The notes under the pieces are model-generated. The model was not told where the DNA came from. It did no database searches and worked only from the letters and a program-made list of their open reading frames with translations. Shown here piece after piece: positions 8,824-17,011 of a stretch of 64,000 bases of DNA. This DNA comes from Desulfosporosinus sp. I2 (lineage in GTDB: Bacteria; Bacillota; Desulfitobacteriia; Desulfitobacteriales; Desulfitobacteriaceae): NCBI RefSeq assembly GCF_000960765.1, contig NZ_JYNH01000010.1, positions 1-64,000 on the forward strand, read 5' to 3'. Position 1 is the first letter of the stretch; every line of letters begins with the position of its first letter. Made by a program: the position numbers and the translations under genes.

Positions 8824-8852
8824 GCAGGAAAATTATGGATTACATCGAATTG
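8824..8852 (+). promoter_or_regulatory. Sigma-H promoter of the spoIIA operon
   Basis: GCAGGAAAA (8824-8832), 11-base spacer, ATCGAATTG (8844-8852): matches the sigma-H consensus RNAGGAWWW-N11/12-RNNGAATWW except the last base. It lies about 30 bases before the spoIIAA ribosome binding site. In Bacillus the spoIIA operon is transcribed by sigma-H with Spo0A~P; no clear 0A box was seen here. Confidence 0.75.
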
Positions 8853-8884
8853 ATTAGTACTGCTAAAAGTAAGGGGGAATGGTC

Positions 8885-9228
8885 TTGAATCTTGAAAAAA
8901 AATAGAGCGCCTGACCCTAATCTTGCGCTTAGACGGCGAACTGGATATGTCCACAGCTAATATGCTAAGACAGACCATTGATGGTGAAATAGATAAGCGA
9001 GGAATTCGCACAGTCATTCTCAATCTTCAAAACGTCCAGTTCGTTGATAGTTCAGGTCTGGGAGTTATTTTAGGTCGATATAAAAAACTACTTCCTTTGG
9101 GCGGTAAACTCAAAATTACTAACGTACCTCCTCACATTTATAAAATCATGGAACTGTCAGGTCTGCCTAAAATCATCAATTTTTATCTGGATGAAGCACA
9201 CGCTTATGAGGAAGGAAGGGGAGCCTAG
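8885..9228 (+). CDS. spoIIAA: Anti-sigma F factor antagonist (apparent frameshift in A8 run)
   Basis: STAS-domain protein that, when dephosphorylated, releases sigma-F from SpoIIAB. The phosphorylated serine lies in FVDSSGLGVILGRYK. The intact frame only covers 8906-9228; the natural start is TTG 8885 after AAGGGGG. It reads MNLEKK and then hits TAG after an A8 run (8895-8902). One extra A gives MNLEKKIERLTLILRLDGEL, matching the expected SpoIIAA N-terminus. A TTG at 8923 would give a protein lacking the first beta strand. Sequencing error, mutation or slippage on A8 are all possible. First gene of a three-gene operon. Confidence 0.85.
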
Positions 9229-9229
9229 T

Positions 9230-9667
9230 ATGAAATCAAACCAGATCAACCTAACATTTTCAAGTATCGCAGAGAATGTAGGCATTGCCCGTTTGTTGAT
9301 TGCTTCTGTAGGAGCACAACTGGATCTTCCACTTAACGACATTGAAGAACTAAAAGTCGCTGTTTCTGAGGCGGTCTCCAATGCTATTATTCACGGATAC
9401 CGCAACATCCCAAACAACTTAGTCTATTTTGATTTGGAAGTCACTAGAGATACCCTCAAAATTGCTGTAAGAGATCGAGGGTGTGGTATCTCGAATGTCG
9501 AGCAAGCGATGCAACCTGCTTTTAGTACAGATCCAGAACGTATGGGCTTGGGCTTTGTCTTTATGCAATCATTTATGGACGACCTTCAAGTAGAATCTGT
9601 ACTTGAAGAGGGAACAACCGTAACCATGATGAAGTACTTCAAGCAAACACCCAGCCCTACGCATTAG
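9230..9667 (+). CDS. spoIIAB: Anti-sigma F factor, serine kinase
   Basis: 145 aa GHKL-type kinase that binds sigma-F and phosphorylates SpoIIAA using ATP. N box EAVSNAIIHGY, G1 RDRGCGI and G2 MGLGFVFMQSFMD are all present. ATG at 9230 follows GAAGGAAGGGGAG and sits one base after the spoIIAA stop, so translation is coupled; an in-frame ATG at 9191 would overlap spoIIAA by 38 bases and is less likely. Acts in the predivisional cell and the forespore. Confidence 0.95.
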   Translation: MKSNQINLTFSSIAENVGIARLLIASVGAQLDLPLNDIEELKVAVSEAVSNAIIHGYRNIPNNLVYFDLEVTRDTLKIAVRDRGCGISNVEQAMQPAFSTDPERMGLGFVFMQSFMDDLQVESVLEEGTTVTMMKYFKQTPSPTH

Positions 9668-9681
9668 GGGGGCGGCAAATT

Positions 9682-10488
9682 ATGATTCAACGATTATCCG
9701 AAATGAATCTCCCCCATTTTCCACTTCTCTCCGATAAAGAGATGATGCAACTCCTCCATGCTGCGAAAGAAGGAGACGTCGAGGCACGAGAAAGGTTGAT
9801 TAATTGCAACCTTAAACTTATTTTTAATTTGGTTCAACGCTTTACTCATAGGGGCTATGAACTGGAGGACCTCTTTCAAATAGGGACAATTGGATTAATT
9901 AAAGCGATTGATAAATTCGATTTTACCTATGGAGTAAAATTTTCCACGTACGCAGTGCCTATGATTATCGGTGAAATCCGACGTTTTCTCCGTGATGACC
10001 ATCCAGTGAAGGTCCCTCGTTCCTACAAAGAACTAGTTTATAAAGTCAATCGTGCTCGGGATGAACTTTCTGCGACGCTTGGCAGAGAGGCTACCATCGG
10101 GGAAATTGCAGCCAATATTGGGGTTGATCGGGATGAAATTGTCGCAGCACTTGAAGCAATCCAAAGTCCCACCTCGATCTACGACACCCTTTATCAAGAC
10201 GACTCGGATCCCATATACGTACTTGATCAGCTCTCTGAAGAAAAGGGGCCAGAGTCTAGTTGGTTTGAAAAAATTGCCCTTCACGAAGTCTTAGACAAAT
10301 TGCCCGAGCGAGAAAAGCGTGTCCTTATGATGAGATTTTTTGAAGATAAAACTCAAAGTCAAATTGCAAGTCTCCTCAATTTATCTCAAGTTCAGATTTC
10401 TCGCATTGAACGTGCCGCACTGCTTAGAATTCGTGAATTGGCGAAAATTAGTGATCGTTCAGATTTAAACTTCCCTGACTCAGAATGA
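9682..10488 (+). CDS. sigF: RNA polymerase sigma-F factor
   Basis: 268 aa sigma-70 family, first forespore-specific sigma factor. Region 2 (LIFNLVQRFTHRGYELEDLF, KFSTYAVPMIIGEIRRFLRD), region 3 (YKELVYKVNRARDEL) and region 4 helix-turn-helix (TQSQIASLLNLSQVQISRIE) are complete. ATG with a GGGGGGCGG leader 14 bases after spoIIAB. Held inactive by SpoIIAB until SpoIIAA is dephosphorylated. Convergent with dacF with only 19 bases between and no hairpin. Confidence 0.96.
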   Translation: MIQRLSEMNLPHFPLLSDKEMMQLLHAAKEGDVEARERLINCNLKLIFNLVQRFTHRGYELEDLFQIGTIGLIKAIDKFDFTYGVKFSTYAVPMIIGEIRRFLRDDHPVKVPRSYKELVYKVNRARDELSATLGREATIGEIAANIGVDRDEIVAALEAIQSPTSIYDTLYQDDSDPIYVLDQLSEEKGPESSWFEKIALHEVLDKLPEREKRVLMMRFFEDKTQSQIASLLNLSQVQISRIERAALLRIRELAKISDRSDLNFPDSE

Positions 10489-10507
10489 TAATTTTATAAT
10501 TCATGAC

Positions 10508-11659
10508 TTAATAACCGAAAACTCCTTTAAAAGTTCGTTCCAACTGGTCAACTAAACCGGCCTTTGCCACAGCATGATCCGCTATCAAATTTACGCTTGT
10601 CTGAAGTTGATCATTACGAAAGAGGAGAACTTCTCCTAATATTTGTCCCTTCTGAATAGGAGCATTGATTTCTGGGTTCAGCTTTGTCTCGACCCAGAAA
10701 TTTTTATCTTTTCCTTTTTCCACTGTAGCGCCAAGGGGTTTTTCCGTATTGGCAATTACCTGATCTTCAACTCCCTTACGAACTGTAACAACACCCTGCT
10801 TTTCATTTGCGGGAGCAAATTGTTTAAACTCATATTTTGCAAAACCATAGTTAAAAATCTTCATGGATTCGGCAAAATGTCCTCTAACTTGAGGAACACC
10901 CATTACAACGCAAATCAACCTTAATCCATTTCTTTCAACAGTCGAAGCTAAGCAATATTTGGCTTCGTTAGTCCACCCAGTTTTAAAACCATCAGCTCCT
11001 GGATACCACCATAACAATTTATTGGTATTCCAAAGTTTAAATTTGCCGTCTCGCAAATCATATTCTTTAATACTAGTTAACTTTCGTATTAAGGGGTAGT
11101 TTAAAGCTTCTTTAGAAATCATCGCAAGATCATACGCGCTTGTATAGTGCCCCTCTGCCGGTAACCCGTAAGCATTCGCAAAATGCGTATTCTTCAACCC
11201 CAGTTCCTGCGCCTTACGATTCATTTCCTCTACAAAGGCTTCGTGAGTTCCGTTAATATGTTCCGCGACTGCAACACAACCATCATTAGCTGAACCAACA
11301 GCTATGGCAATCAACATTTGTTCTAATGTAAATGTCTCGCCCGGCTCAAGATAGATCTGAGAACCTCCAAGTTTGCTTGCATTCTCACTGGCGGTCACCT
11401 TGTCTGTTAATTTTACTTTTCCTGAAGCCACGGCATCGGCTGCAATCAGTAAGGTCATTATTTTTGTGACACTTGCCGGTGGCAATTCTTTATGAGATTC
11501 TTTTTCATAGAAAATCTCTCCGGATGCCGCATCCATTAAAATTGCACTTGCAGCTTCTGTCTGAATCTCAACCCCGAGCGCCGGTTGCACGCTTGCAAAA
11601 CCAATATTCCCCAAGACAAGCAGCATGGTTAAAACAATCGCGAAACATTTCCTCATCAT
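10508..11659 (-). CDS. dacF: D-alanyl-D-alanine carboxypeptidase (DacF-type)
   Basis: Class-A low-molecular-weight penicillin-binding protein that trims the terminal D-Ala from peptidoglycan stem peptides. Signal peptide MRKCFAIVLTMLLVLGNIGF, then the three active-site motifs: SVTK (SxxK), SAN (SxN) and KTG, followed by a C-terminal PBP5-like domain. About 383 aa. ATG ATG start after GAGGGGG. In Bacillus dacF is forespore-expressed and next to spoIIA; here it keeps that neighbour but converges on it. A sigma-F-like promoter lies upstream. Confidence 0.93.
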   Translation of the reverse strand: MMRKCFAIVLTMLLVLGNIGFASVQPALGVEIQTEAASAILMDAASGEIFYEKESHKELPPASVTKIMTLLIAADAVASGKVKLTDKVTASENASKLGGSQIYLEPGETFTLEQMLIAIAVGSANDGCVAVAEHINGTHEAFVEEMNRKAQELGLKNTHFANAYGLPAEGHYTSAYDLAMISKEALNYPLIRKLTSIKEYDLRDGKFKLWNTNKLLWWYPGADGFKTGWTNEAKYCLASTVERNGLRLICVVMGVPQVRGHFAESMKIFNYGFAKYEFKQFAPANEKQGVVTVRKGVEDQVIANTEKPLGATVEKGKDKNFWVETKLNPEINAPIQKGQILGEVLLFRNDQLQTSVNLIADHAVAKAGLVDQLERTFKGVFGY

Positions 11660-11684
11660 AAACCCCCTCAATATAGTGTGATTT

Positions 11685-11713
11685 TATTATTCCCAAAAAA
11701 TAAAATTATATTG
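11685..11713 (-). promoter_or_regulatory. Candidate sigma-F promoter of dacF
   Basis: Minus strand -10 GGGAATAATA fits the sigma-F consensus GGnRAnAnTW at every defined position; the -35 CAATA (14 bases upstream) fits GYWTA at three of five. It lies 25 bases before the dacF start codon. Confidence 0.45.
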
Positions 11714-11787
11714 GACATATGAAATGAAATTGCACGTTCACCATAGCTCCCGGAGCTAATCGTAGATGAACAAGAAACAGCAAAAAA

Positions 11788-11823
11788 CCTTAGGGTTGCT
11801 ATCATCAGAAGAGCAACCCTAAG
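11788..11823 (-). terminator. Intrinsic terminator of cstA
   Basis: CCTTAGGGTTGCT / AGCAACCCTAAGG, a perfect 13-bp stem with a 10-base loop; on the minus strand it is followed by TTTTTTG. Confidence 0.9.
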
Positions 11824-11873
11824 GCTTTAACATTAGATATAATTATTTAAAGGGAAAGTGGGTTTCGCAAGCT

Positions 11874-13667
11874 TTACTTTGCTGCAACTTTTTGAACCAA
11901 TCCGTTAGAGATGGAAGAATACGTCTGTAAGATCTTGCGAATTGAATCGACAACTATGATCGCCGCCAAAATAATCATCAAACCAGCCAACACAGCGGGA
12001 AGGATTTGATGTTTTGGAATGTAGTTATTCACAATCGTCAAATATCCGGCAGTTGAAGACGTAATCCCCATGAAGAGCATCGGAATAAAAGTCGTCATCA
12101 TATAACTTAGTTTCTTAGTACGGCGTAGAATCATGTTGGAGCCAATCGCCAAAGCCAACGTTGCCAGCAATTGGTTAGACACTCCAAAGATCGGCCAAAT
12201 CGTTGTAATGTCTCCGCCATAGAGAAGATATCCCCAGGTAAAAGATACCAAAGCACTTAACACAATAGACAATATGATTGACTTAGAATTCTTTAACGGT
12301 TTATATATTAAACCCAGAAAATCTTGAGCAATATAACGGGCAACGCGGGTCCCTGCATCAATCGTCGTTAATATAAAGAGCGCTTCAAACATAATGGCAA
12401 ACTGATACCAGTAGGCCATTAACCCTTTCATACCGGGAATACTTGAGAAGATGTGGGCCATTCCAACAGCCAAGCTTACTGCACCACCAGGACGTCCAGC
12501 AACATTTTCTCCCACCATTTGCGAAAGTATCGGTAAGTCTTTGACCTGCATCCCTAAGTTAGCAAAGACAGCCGGAGCGGTATTAATAGCAAAGTAATCT
12601 CCCGGAGCCAATACCGTAGCGGCAATAAGAGCCATCATCGCCACGAAGGCTTCCATGATCATTCCACCATACCCAACCAGCCTAATCTCCCCTTCGTCTT
12701 TCAACATTTTAGACGTTGTTCCAGAAGCAATCAGGGCATGAAATCCGGAAACTGCGCCACAGGCAATCGTAATAAAGAGGAATGGCCATAATTTCCCATT
12801 AATGATTGGACCGCCGCCATGGATAAATTGAGTAACTGCTGGCATTTGAAGTTGTGGGTGCACAAAGACAATCCCCAGCGCTAACGCAGCTATAGTTCCA
12901 ATTTTCATATAAGAGCTGAGGTAATCCCGAGGGGCCAGAAGCAACCAGACGGGAAGGGCGGCTGCAACAAAGCCATACACTGGAAGAATGATTTCGAGCG
13001 TTTTAATATCATAGAAGAATAAATAGGCAAGAGGAGAATTCTTGATAACTGGTCCCAGCGCCACTGCTAAAAGGATCAAGACAACCCCGATGACCGAGGC
13101 CTCCCCCAACTTACCAGGACGCAGTTTATGCATATAGATGCCCACAAAAACGGCGATGGGGATCGTCATGGAAATTGTAAAAACACCCCAAGCATTTTTA
13201 TACAAGGCATTGACGATAACCATAGCCAATCCAGCCATCGTAATGGTAATAATGAAGAGAATGGCAATCCCGGTAATAAAACCCGTGATCGGCCCGATTT
13301 CTTCCTTAGCTATTTCAGAAAGGCTTTTACCATCATGACGAATAGAGGCAAAGAGTACGACCGCATCATGGACCGCGCCTCCCAATACGGCTCCGATCAG
13401 TATCCAAAGTGTACCCGGCAAATAACCAAACTGAGCAGCCAATACTGGTCCAACCAAGGGACCCGCCCCGGCAATCGCAGCGAAGTGATGTCCAAAGACA
13501 ACCCACTTGTTCGTCGGAACATAATCTTGCCCGTCCTCCAGGCGCACCGCCGGAGTAGTGACACTTGAATCTAGGGCAAGTACTTTGGCAGAGATAAAGG
13601 CCCCATAGAAACGGTACGCTAACATAAGAATTAGTGCTGCAGCAATAATGAGAGTTAAGGCATTCAT
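11874..13667 (-). CDS. cstA: CstA-family carbon-starvation / pyruvate transporter
   Basis: 597 aa protein with about 15 hydrophobic segments. Family hallmarks: FGHHFAAIAGAGPLVGPVLA near the N-terminus, GAVHDAVVLFASIRHDGKSL, and WPIFGVSNQLLATLALA near the C-terminus. CstA and BtsT members import pyruvate or peptides under starvation; the substrate here is inferred. ATG with GGAG upstream. The next two genes encode a LytS/LytT-type pair, the same arrangement in which BtsSR and related systems control such transporters in other bacteria, so pyruvate-type induction is plausible. Confidence 0.9.
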   Translation of the reverse strand: MNALTLIIAAALILMLAYRFYGAFISAKVLALDSSVTTPAVRLEDGQDYVPTNKWVVFGHHFAAIAGAGPLVGPVLAAQFGYLPGTLWILIGAVLGGAVHDAVVLFASIRHDGKSLSEIAKEEIGPITGFITGIAILFIITITMAGLAMVIVNALYKNAWGVFTISMTIPIAVFVGIYMHKLRPGKLGEASVIGVVLILLAVALGPVIKNSPLAYLFFYDIKTLEIILPVYGFVAAALPVWLLLAPRDYLSSYMKIGTIAALALGIVFVHPQLQMPAVTQFIHGGGPIINGKLWPFLFITIACGAVSGFHALIASGTTSKMLKDEGEIRLVGYGGMIMEAFVAMMALIAATVLAPGDYFAINTAPAVFANLGMQVKDLPILSQMVGENVAGRPGGAVSLAVGMAHIFSSIPGMKGLMAYWYQFAIMFEALFILTTIDAGTRVARYIAQDFLGLIYKPLKNSKSIILSIVLSALVSFTWGYLLYGGDITTIWPIFGVSNQLLATLALAIGSNMILRRTKKLSYMMTTFIPMLFMGITSSTAGYLTIVNNYIPKHQILPAVLAGLMIILAAIIVVDSIRKILQTYSSISNGLVQKVAAK

Positions 13668-13714
13668 TGTTTTTTACTCCTTTCACAATAAACTAAAACG
13701 TTATGTGCACAGTA

Positions 13715-13747
13715 TACAATCGAATGGAATCGTTGCGTAAAATCGAA
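13715..13747 (-). promoter_or_regulatory. Direct repeat upstream of cstA, candidate LytTR-regulator site
   Basis: On the minus strand TTCGATTTTA and TTCGATTGTA recur with a 23-base period, about 50-80 bases before the cstA start. LytTR-domain regulators bind paired 9-bp direct repeats about two helical turns apart. A TATACT sequence overlaps the second copy, but no good -35 was found, as expected for an activator-dependent promoter. Confidence 0.35.
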
Positions 13748-13753
13748 CAAAAA

Positions 13754-13792
13754 ACACAAGATTTGAGGTCTAATACACCCAAAATCCTGTGT
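13754..13792 (-). terminator. Intrinsic terminator after the LytT-type regulator
   Basis: Minus strand ACACAGGATTTTGGGTG ... ACCTCAAATCTTGTGT hairpin followed by TTTTTG, between the response regulator stop and cstA. It separates cstA from the regulator transcript. Confidence 0.75.
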
Positions 13793-13835
13793 AACTCTAC
13801 GTCGTATTTATCTAGAGGCTGGTTGTTCGATTAGA

Positions 13836-14627
13836 CTATAACCCCATTCGCTCACGAAAGACTTTAACATACGTTCTGCTAACCGGAATCTCACTATTAT
13901 CGTTCATGATCAAATTATATGTATTGTTAAACCAAGGAATAATGGAATGAATTTGTTCCAGATGAGCTAAGTAACTTTTGTGAACACGCAAGAAGGACGA
14001 CTTCAATATACTTTCTAATTCAGTCAAGGTGTAATTCGTTAGATAACTCCGTTCTCGTGTAACGACACGTACGGAACGCTCCTCAATGGTGGCATACAAA
14101 ATCTCGCCAAAAGGGATGAGCAATATTTTTCCATTCTCTTCGATTTTTAACTTACTTTCTCGTCCCTCTACAGCGTGTAACGAGGTATAAATTTGATCTA
14201 ATTTAGCCATAAATTCCCGAGTTTGACCCTGCTCGGTCATGGTTTGAATCCCTTCTGAAGTTCTCCCCTCTAGACGTTTCTTAATACGCTCTACGGTTTC
14301 CCATAAACGCTCCTCATGAAAAGGTTTCAAGAGATAATCCACTGCGTTAACGTCAAACGCTTCTATGGCATATTGGTCATAGGCTGTGGCAAAAACAATT
14401 GCTGGAGAGAACCCTAGCAGAGATAATTCCCTAGCGATATCCAACCCCGAAGTATCCGGCATCTGAATATCCAGAAAAATGGCATCTGGCTTATACTCTT
14501 GGAATTTTCGAATCGTTTCCTCTCCAGTTCCAGCTTCAACAACGATTTCCACACCGGGAATTTCACGCAATAAATAACAAAGTTCGTCTCGTGCAGGACG
14601 TTCATCATCCACCACCATTACCCGCAT
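13836..14627 (-). CDS. LytTR-family response regulator
   Basis: 263 aa. Receiver domain with the acidic pocket (VDDERPARDE), phospho-accepting Asp in IFLDIQMPD and the conserved Lys in VDYLLKPF; a linker; then a C-terminal LytTR DNA-binding domain (SYLTNYTLTELESIL, FLRVHKSYLAHLEQI, IPVSRTYVK). ATG 14627 follows AAAGGAG; longer in-frame starts lie inside the kinase gene. Cognate of the adjacent sensor kinase; overlaps no more than the kinase end and is clearly co-transcribed with it. Likely activator of cstA. Confidence 0.92.
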   Translation of the reverse strand: MRVMVVDDERPARDELCYLLREIPGVEIVVEAGTGEETIRKFQEYKPDAIFLDIQMPDTSGLDIARELSLLGFSPAIVFATAYDQYAIEAFDVNAVDYLLKPFHEERLWETVERIKKRLEGRTSEGIQTMTEQGQTREFMAKLDQIYTSLHAVEGRESKLKIEENGKILLIPFGEILYATIEERSVRVVTRERSYLTNYTLTELESILKSSFLRVHKSYLAHLEQIHSIIPWFNNTYNLIMNDNSEIPVSRTYVKVFRERMGL

Positions 14628-14640
14628 GCAATCTTCTCCT

Positions 14641-16353
14641 TTATTCCAGCATTTCAAAACGTTCTACTGCTGTGACAGGGGGAATCCTTAAAGTAACCTC
14701 AGTTCCCTTCCCTTCCCAGCTTACAATGTCAAAATCAGCTCTTTTTCCATATAGAATCTGAAGACGCTGTGCAACATTTTGGAGACCAATGCCCAGTCCC
14801 GAAGTCGATACTTCAACACCGGCATGGATACGGGTCAATTTTTCAGCAGGAATCCCCACACCATTATCCCAAATCCGCACCACCAGGATTTCTTCTTCGA
14901 CAAGTGCAGAAATCAGGATCTCTGCAGGTGTGCTCATGGGATAAATCCCATGCTTGATGGCATTTTCGACGAGGGGCTGCAACGTAAGTCCTGGTAATCT
15001 CCAGTTTAATGCCTCATCCGTAATCTCCTCACGCACGCAAAGGCGTTCGGAAAAGCGGGCCTGTTCAATCGCCAAATAGGCACGGATATGTTCGCACTCC
15101 TCACGAAGCGTAACAATTTTTTCCCCACTTTTAAGATTCTTGCGAAAGAAATCTCCCAGTTGCAAAATAAGATGGCGCGCCTTTTCTGGATCAGTACGGC
15201 AAAACGAGACTACGGTATTTAACGCATTAAACAAAAAATGGGGATTAACTTGGGCCTGAAGCGCTTTAAGTTCTGCCCGCCTCACTAAACTTGCACGTGT
15301 CTCCAGAGTGGCTAATTCCAATTGCGTGGAAAAAAGCATGCCTAAACCAGCACCAAATTCCCAATCCACCGGGCTTATCCCCCGTGCCCGTTCCCGATAA
15401 ATTTTTAGTGTCCCGACAATCGATTGTTGAAAATGGAGCGGAACAACTAATGCGGAAAAGAGCGGACAATCTGGTTCAGCGCAGCCAATTTCTACGCGAG
15501 TCGCGGCAAGCTTCAATTCACCTGAATCCAGGGCCTGATGGGTGGCCAGCGTCTGGATGGCATGTCCTGCTTCATGGTGATCGGAACCTTTTCCAACATG
15601 GGCTAGGATTTGATCTCGATCCGTTAAGGCCACGGCAGCCACATCGGTCTGTTCATAAATAATTCGTGCTACACTGCGTGCCGTTTCTTTAGTTAATCCT
15701 AAACGTAAGATTGGTAAGGTTAAATTAGCAATATATAGTGCCTTTTGCGCTTGAACCGCGCCAATTCGATCTTCTTCTTCCAATGATCCATTAATAACGG
15801 TCACAAAAATAGAAATTCCTATGCCATTCATAATAATCATAGGCAGCCCGATGTCTTTGACCAAATCCCAAGCCGCAGTATAGGGCCGAGCGATCAACAG
15901 AATAATAAGCATTTGGACGACTTCAATACCCATACCGATAAACAATGACCGTTTTCCGGTTAGGTTTCCAGAAAATTTCCGCCCCAAGTATCCGGCAATA
16001 GCTCCCTCGACGATCGTTGCAATACCACAGGCAATCCCAGTAAATCCACCCAAAAGAGCGCGATGCCCCCCAGCCAGTAGCCCTGCAGCAATCCCAACGA
16101 GAGGCCCACCGAGAAGCCCTCCAACTGCAACTCCAATAACCCGTGAATTTGCCAATGCACCTTTGATTTCTACCCCTGTATAAGTTCCTGCTATCCCAAG
16201 GCACCCAAAAAACAAAACCAGAAAAACCTTTTCCTGCGTATTCGCCTTGCCTCGCAACATACGCCTAAATAACTTCGTTCGAGTCATCAGATACGCTAAC
16301 GTAACAATCAGACTAATATTGATCGCTAGGTCTTCGAATAATACCCAGAACAT
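14641..16353 (-). CDS. LytS/BtsS-type sensor histidine kinase
   Basis: 570 aa. N-terminal 5TM-LYT sensor (about residues 1-190: GVEIKGALANSRVIGVAVGG, GPLVGIAAGLLAGGHRALLGG), a GAF-like cytosolic domain (about 210-340), then the HisKA_7 phospho-acceptor LQAQVNPHFLFNALNTV and the ATPase domain (LQPLVENAIKHGI, WDNGVGIP, GLGIGLQNVAQRL). The membrane sensor type is used by LytS, BtsS and YpdA; BtsS binds pyruvate. ATG with AAGGGG upstream. Stop and next gene are 13 bases apart, one operon with the regulator. Confidence 0.93.
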   Translation of the reverse strand: MFWVLFEDLAINISLIVTLAYLMTRTKLFRRMLRGKANTQEKVFLVLFFGCLGIAGTYTGVEIKGALANSRVIGVAVGGLLGGPLVGIAAGLLAGGHRALLGGFTGIACGIATIVEGAIAGYLGRKFSGNLTGKRSLFIGMGIEVVQMLIILLIARPYTAAWDLVKDIGLPMIIMNGIGISIFVTVINGSLEEEDRIGAVQAQKALYIANLTLPILRLGLTKETARSVARIIYEQTDVAAVALTDRDQILAHVGKGSDHHEAGHAIQTLATHQALDSGELKLAATRVEIGCAEPDCPLFSALVVPLHFQQSIVGTLKIYRERARGISPVDWEFGAGLGMLFSTQLELATLETRASLVRRAELKALQAQVNPHFLFNALNTVVSFCRTDPEKARHLILQLGDFFRKNLKSGEKIVTLREECEHIRAYLAIEQARFSERLCVREEITDEALNWRLPGLTLQPLVENAIKHGIYPMSTPAEILISALVEEEILVVRIWDNGVGIPAEKLTRIHAGVEVSTSGLGIGLQNVAQRLQILYGKRADFDIVSWEGKGTEVTLRIPPVTAVERFEMLE

Positions 16354-16439
16354 TATATATCCCCTTACCTTTTGTCACTCTCATTAAGATGATATCCAAA
16401 TTTCTAAATCTTAAAGAAGATTTTAAATGAAAAAGGGCC

Positions 16440-16940
16440 CTAATACCTGCCAAAACGCTTCGCTGGCACCTTAACATCTCTTAGACCGTGCCAATAACAA
16501 GGACTAAAATAACGCAGGCTTATTTTAGACGGATAAGCTCTATGCCGTAACACACACCCGCGAATTACTTCAATTCCTGAGTTTTCACATTCTTGTTGAA
16601 GTTCCGGTGTCCACGTCTGTTCTTGGAACCAAATCTTGCTAACCCCTGCGGATACAGCGTCATTGACCAGCGAATCAAGTCTCTCCGGAAGTAGGCAGGG
16701 CACAACGACCGTCACCTTCCCAGTTAGTGATGCCAAATTTGGATAAACCTTACTCCCGTCTATGCGTTGGATTTCCTCTGCCACAGGATAAACCACACAG
16801 CCCAACTCTTTCAATGCCCTCCAAACCTTCCAAGCGTGTTTATGCTTTTTGAATTTTTCTACATCCCCAAGCGCGGCATACGTATCTTGAGTTGTCAACC
16901 CTTCAGCTAAAGGGTAATACTTCTTTTCCCTCACCATCAT
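16440..16940 (-). CDS. CoA-binding domain protein (YccU/COG1832-like)
   Basis: 166 aa Rossmann-like CoA-binding fold: KHAWKVWRALKELGCVVYPV, YPNLASL, then the conserved KIWFQEQTW segment and a late Cys-His (GCVLRH). Members are cytosolic and bind CoA or nucleotides; no reaction is known. I chose ATG 16940 (MMVREKKYYP) because of the GGGGAGGGGGA just upstream. Follows pdp by 71 bases on the same strand; may be part of the nucleoside operon or separate. The fold call is firm, the function is not. Confidence 0.7.
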   Translation of the reverse strand: MMVREKKYYPLAEGLTTQDTYAALGDVEKFKKHKHAWKVWRALKELGCVVYPVAEEIQRIDGSKVYPNLASLTGKVTVVVPCLLPERLDSLVNDAVSAGVSKIWFQEQTWTPELQQECENSGIEVIRGCVLRHRAYPSKISLRYFSPCYWHGLRDVKVPAKRFGRY

Positions 16941-17011
16941 GAAATCCCCCTCCCCAATTGCACTCATATTATGCATACGTGAAGAAGGGGATTTTATGAA
17001 TACTGAGCTGT

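Noticed and set aside
8923-9228. spoIIAA starting at TTG 8923
   Set aside because: No ribosome site there and the first strand of the STAS fold would be missing; an A-run frameshift from 8885 explains the sequence better.
13128-13568. 146-codon plus-strand open frame opposite cstA
   Set aside because: It lies wholly antisense to the well-conserved transporter gene, is His/Arg/Asn-rich and has no ribosome binding site.
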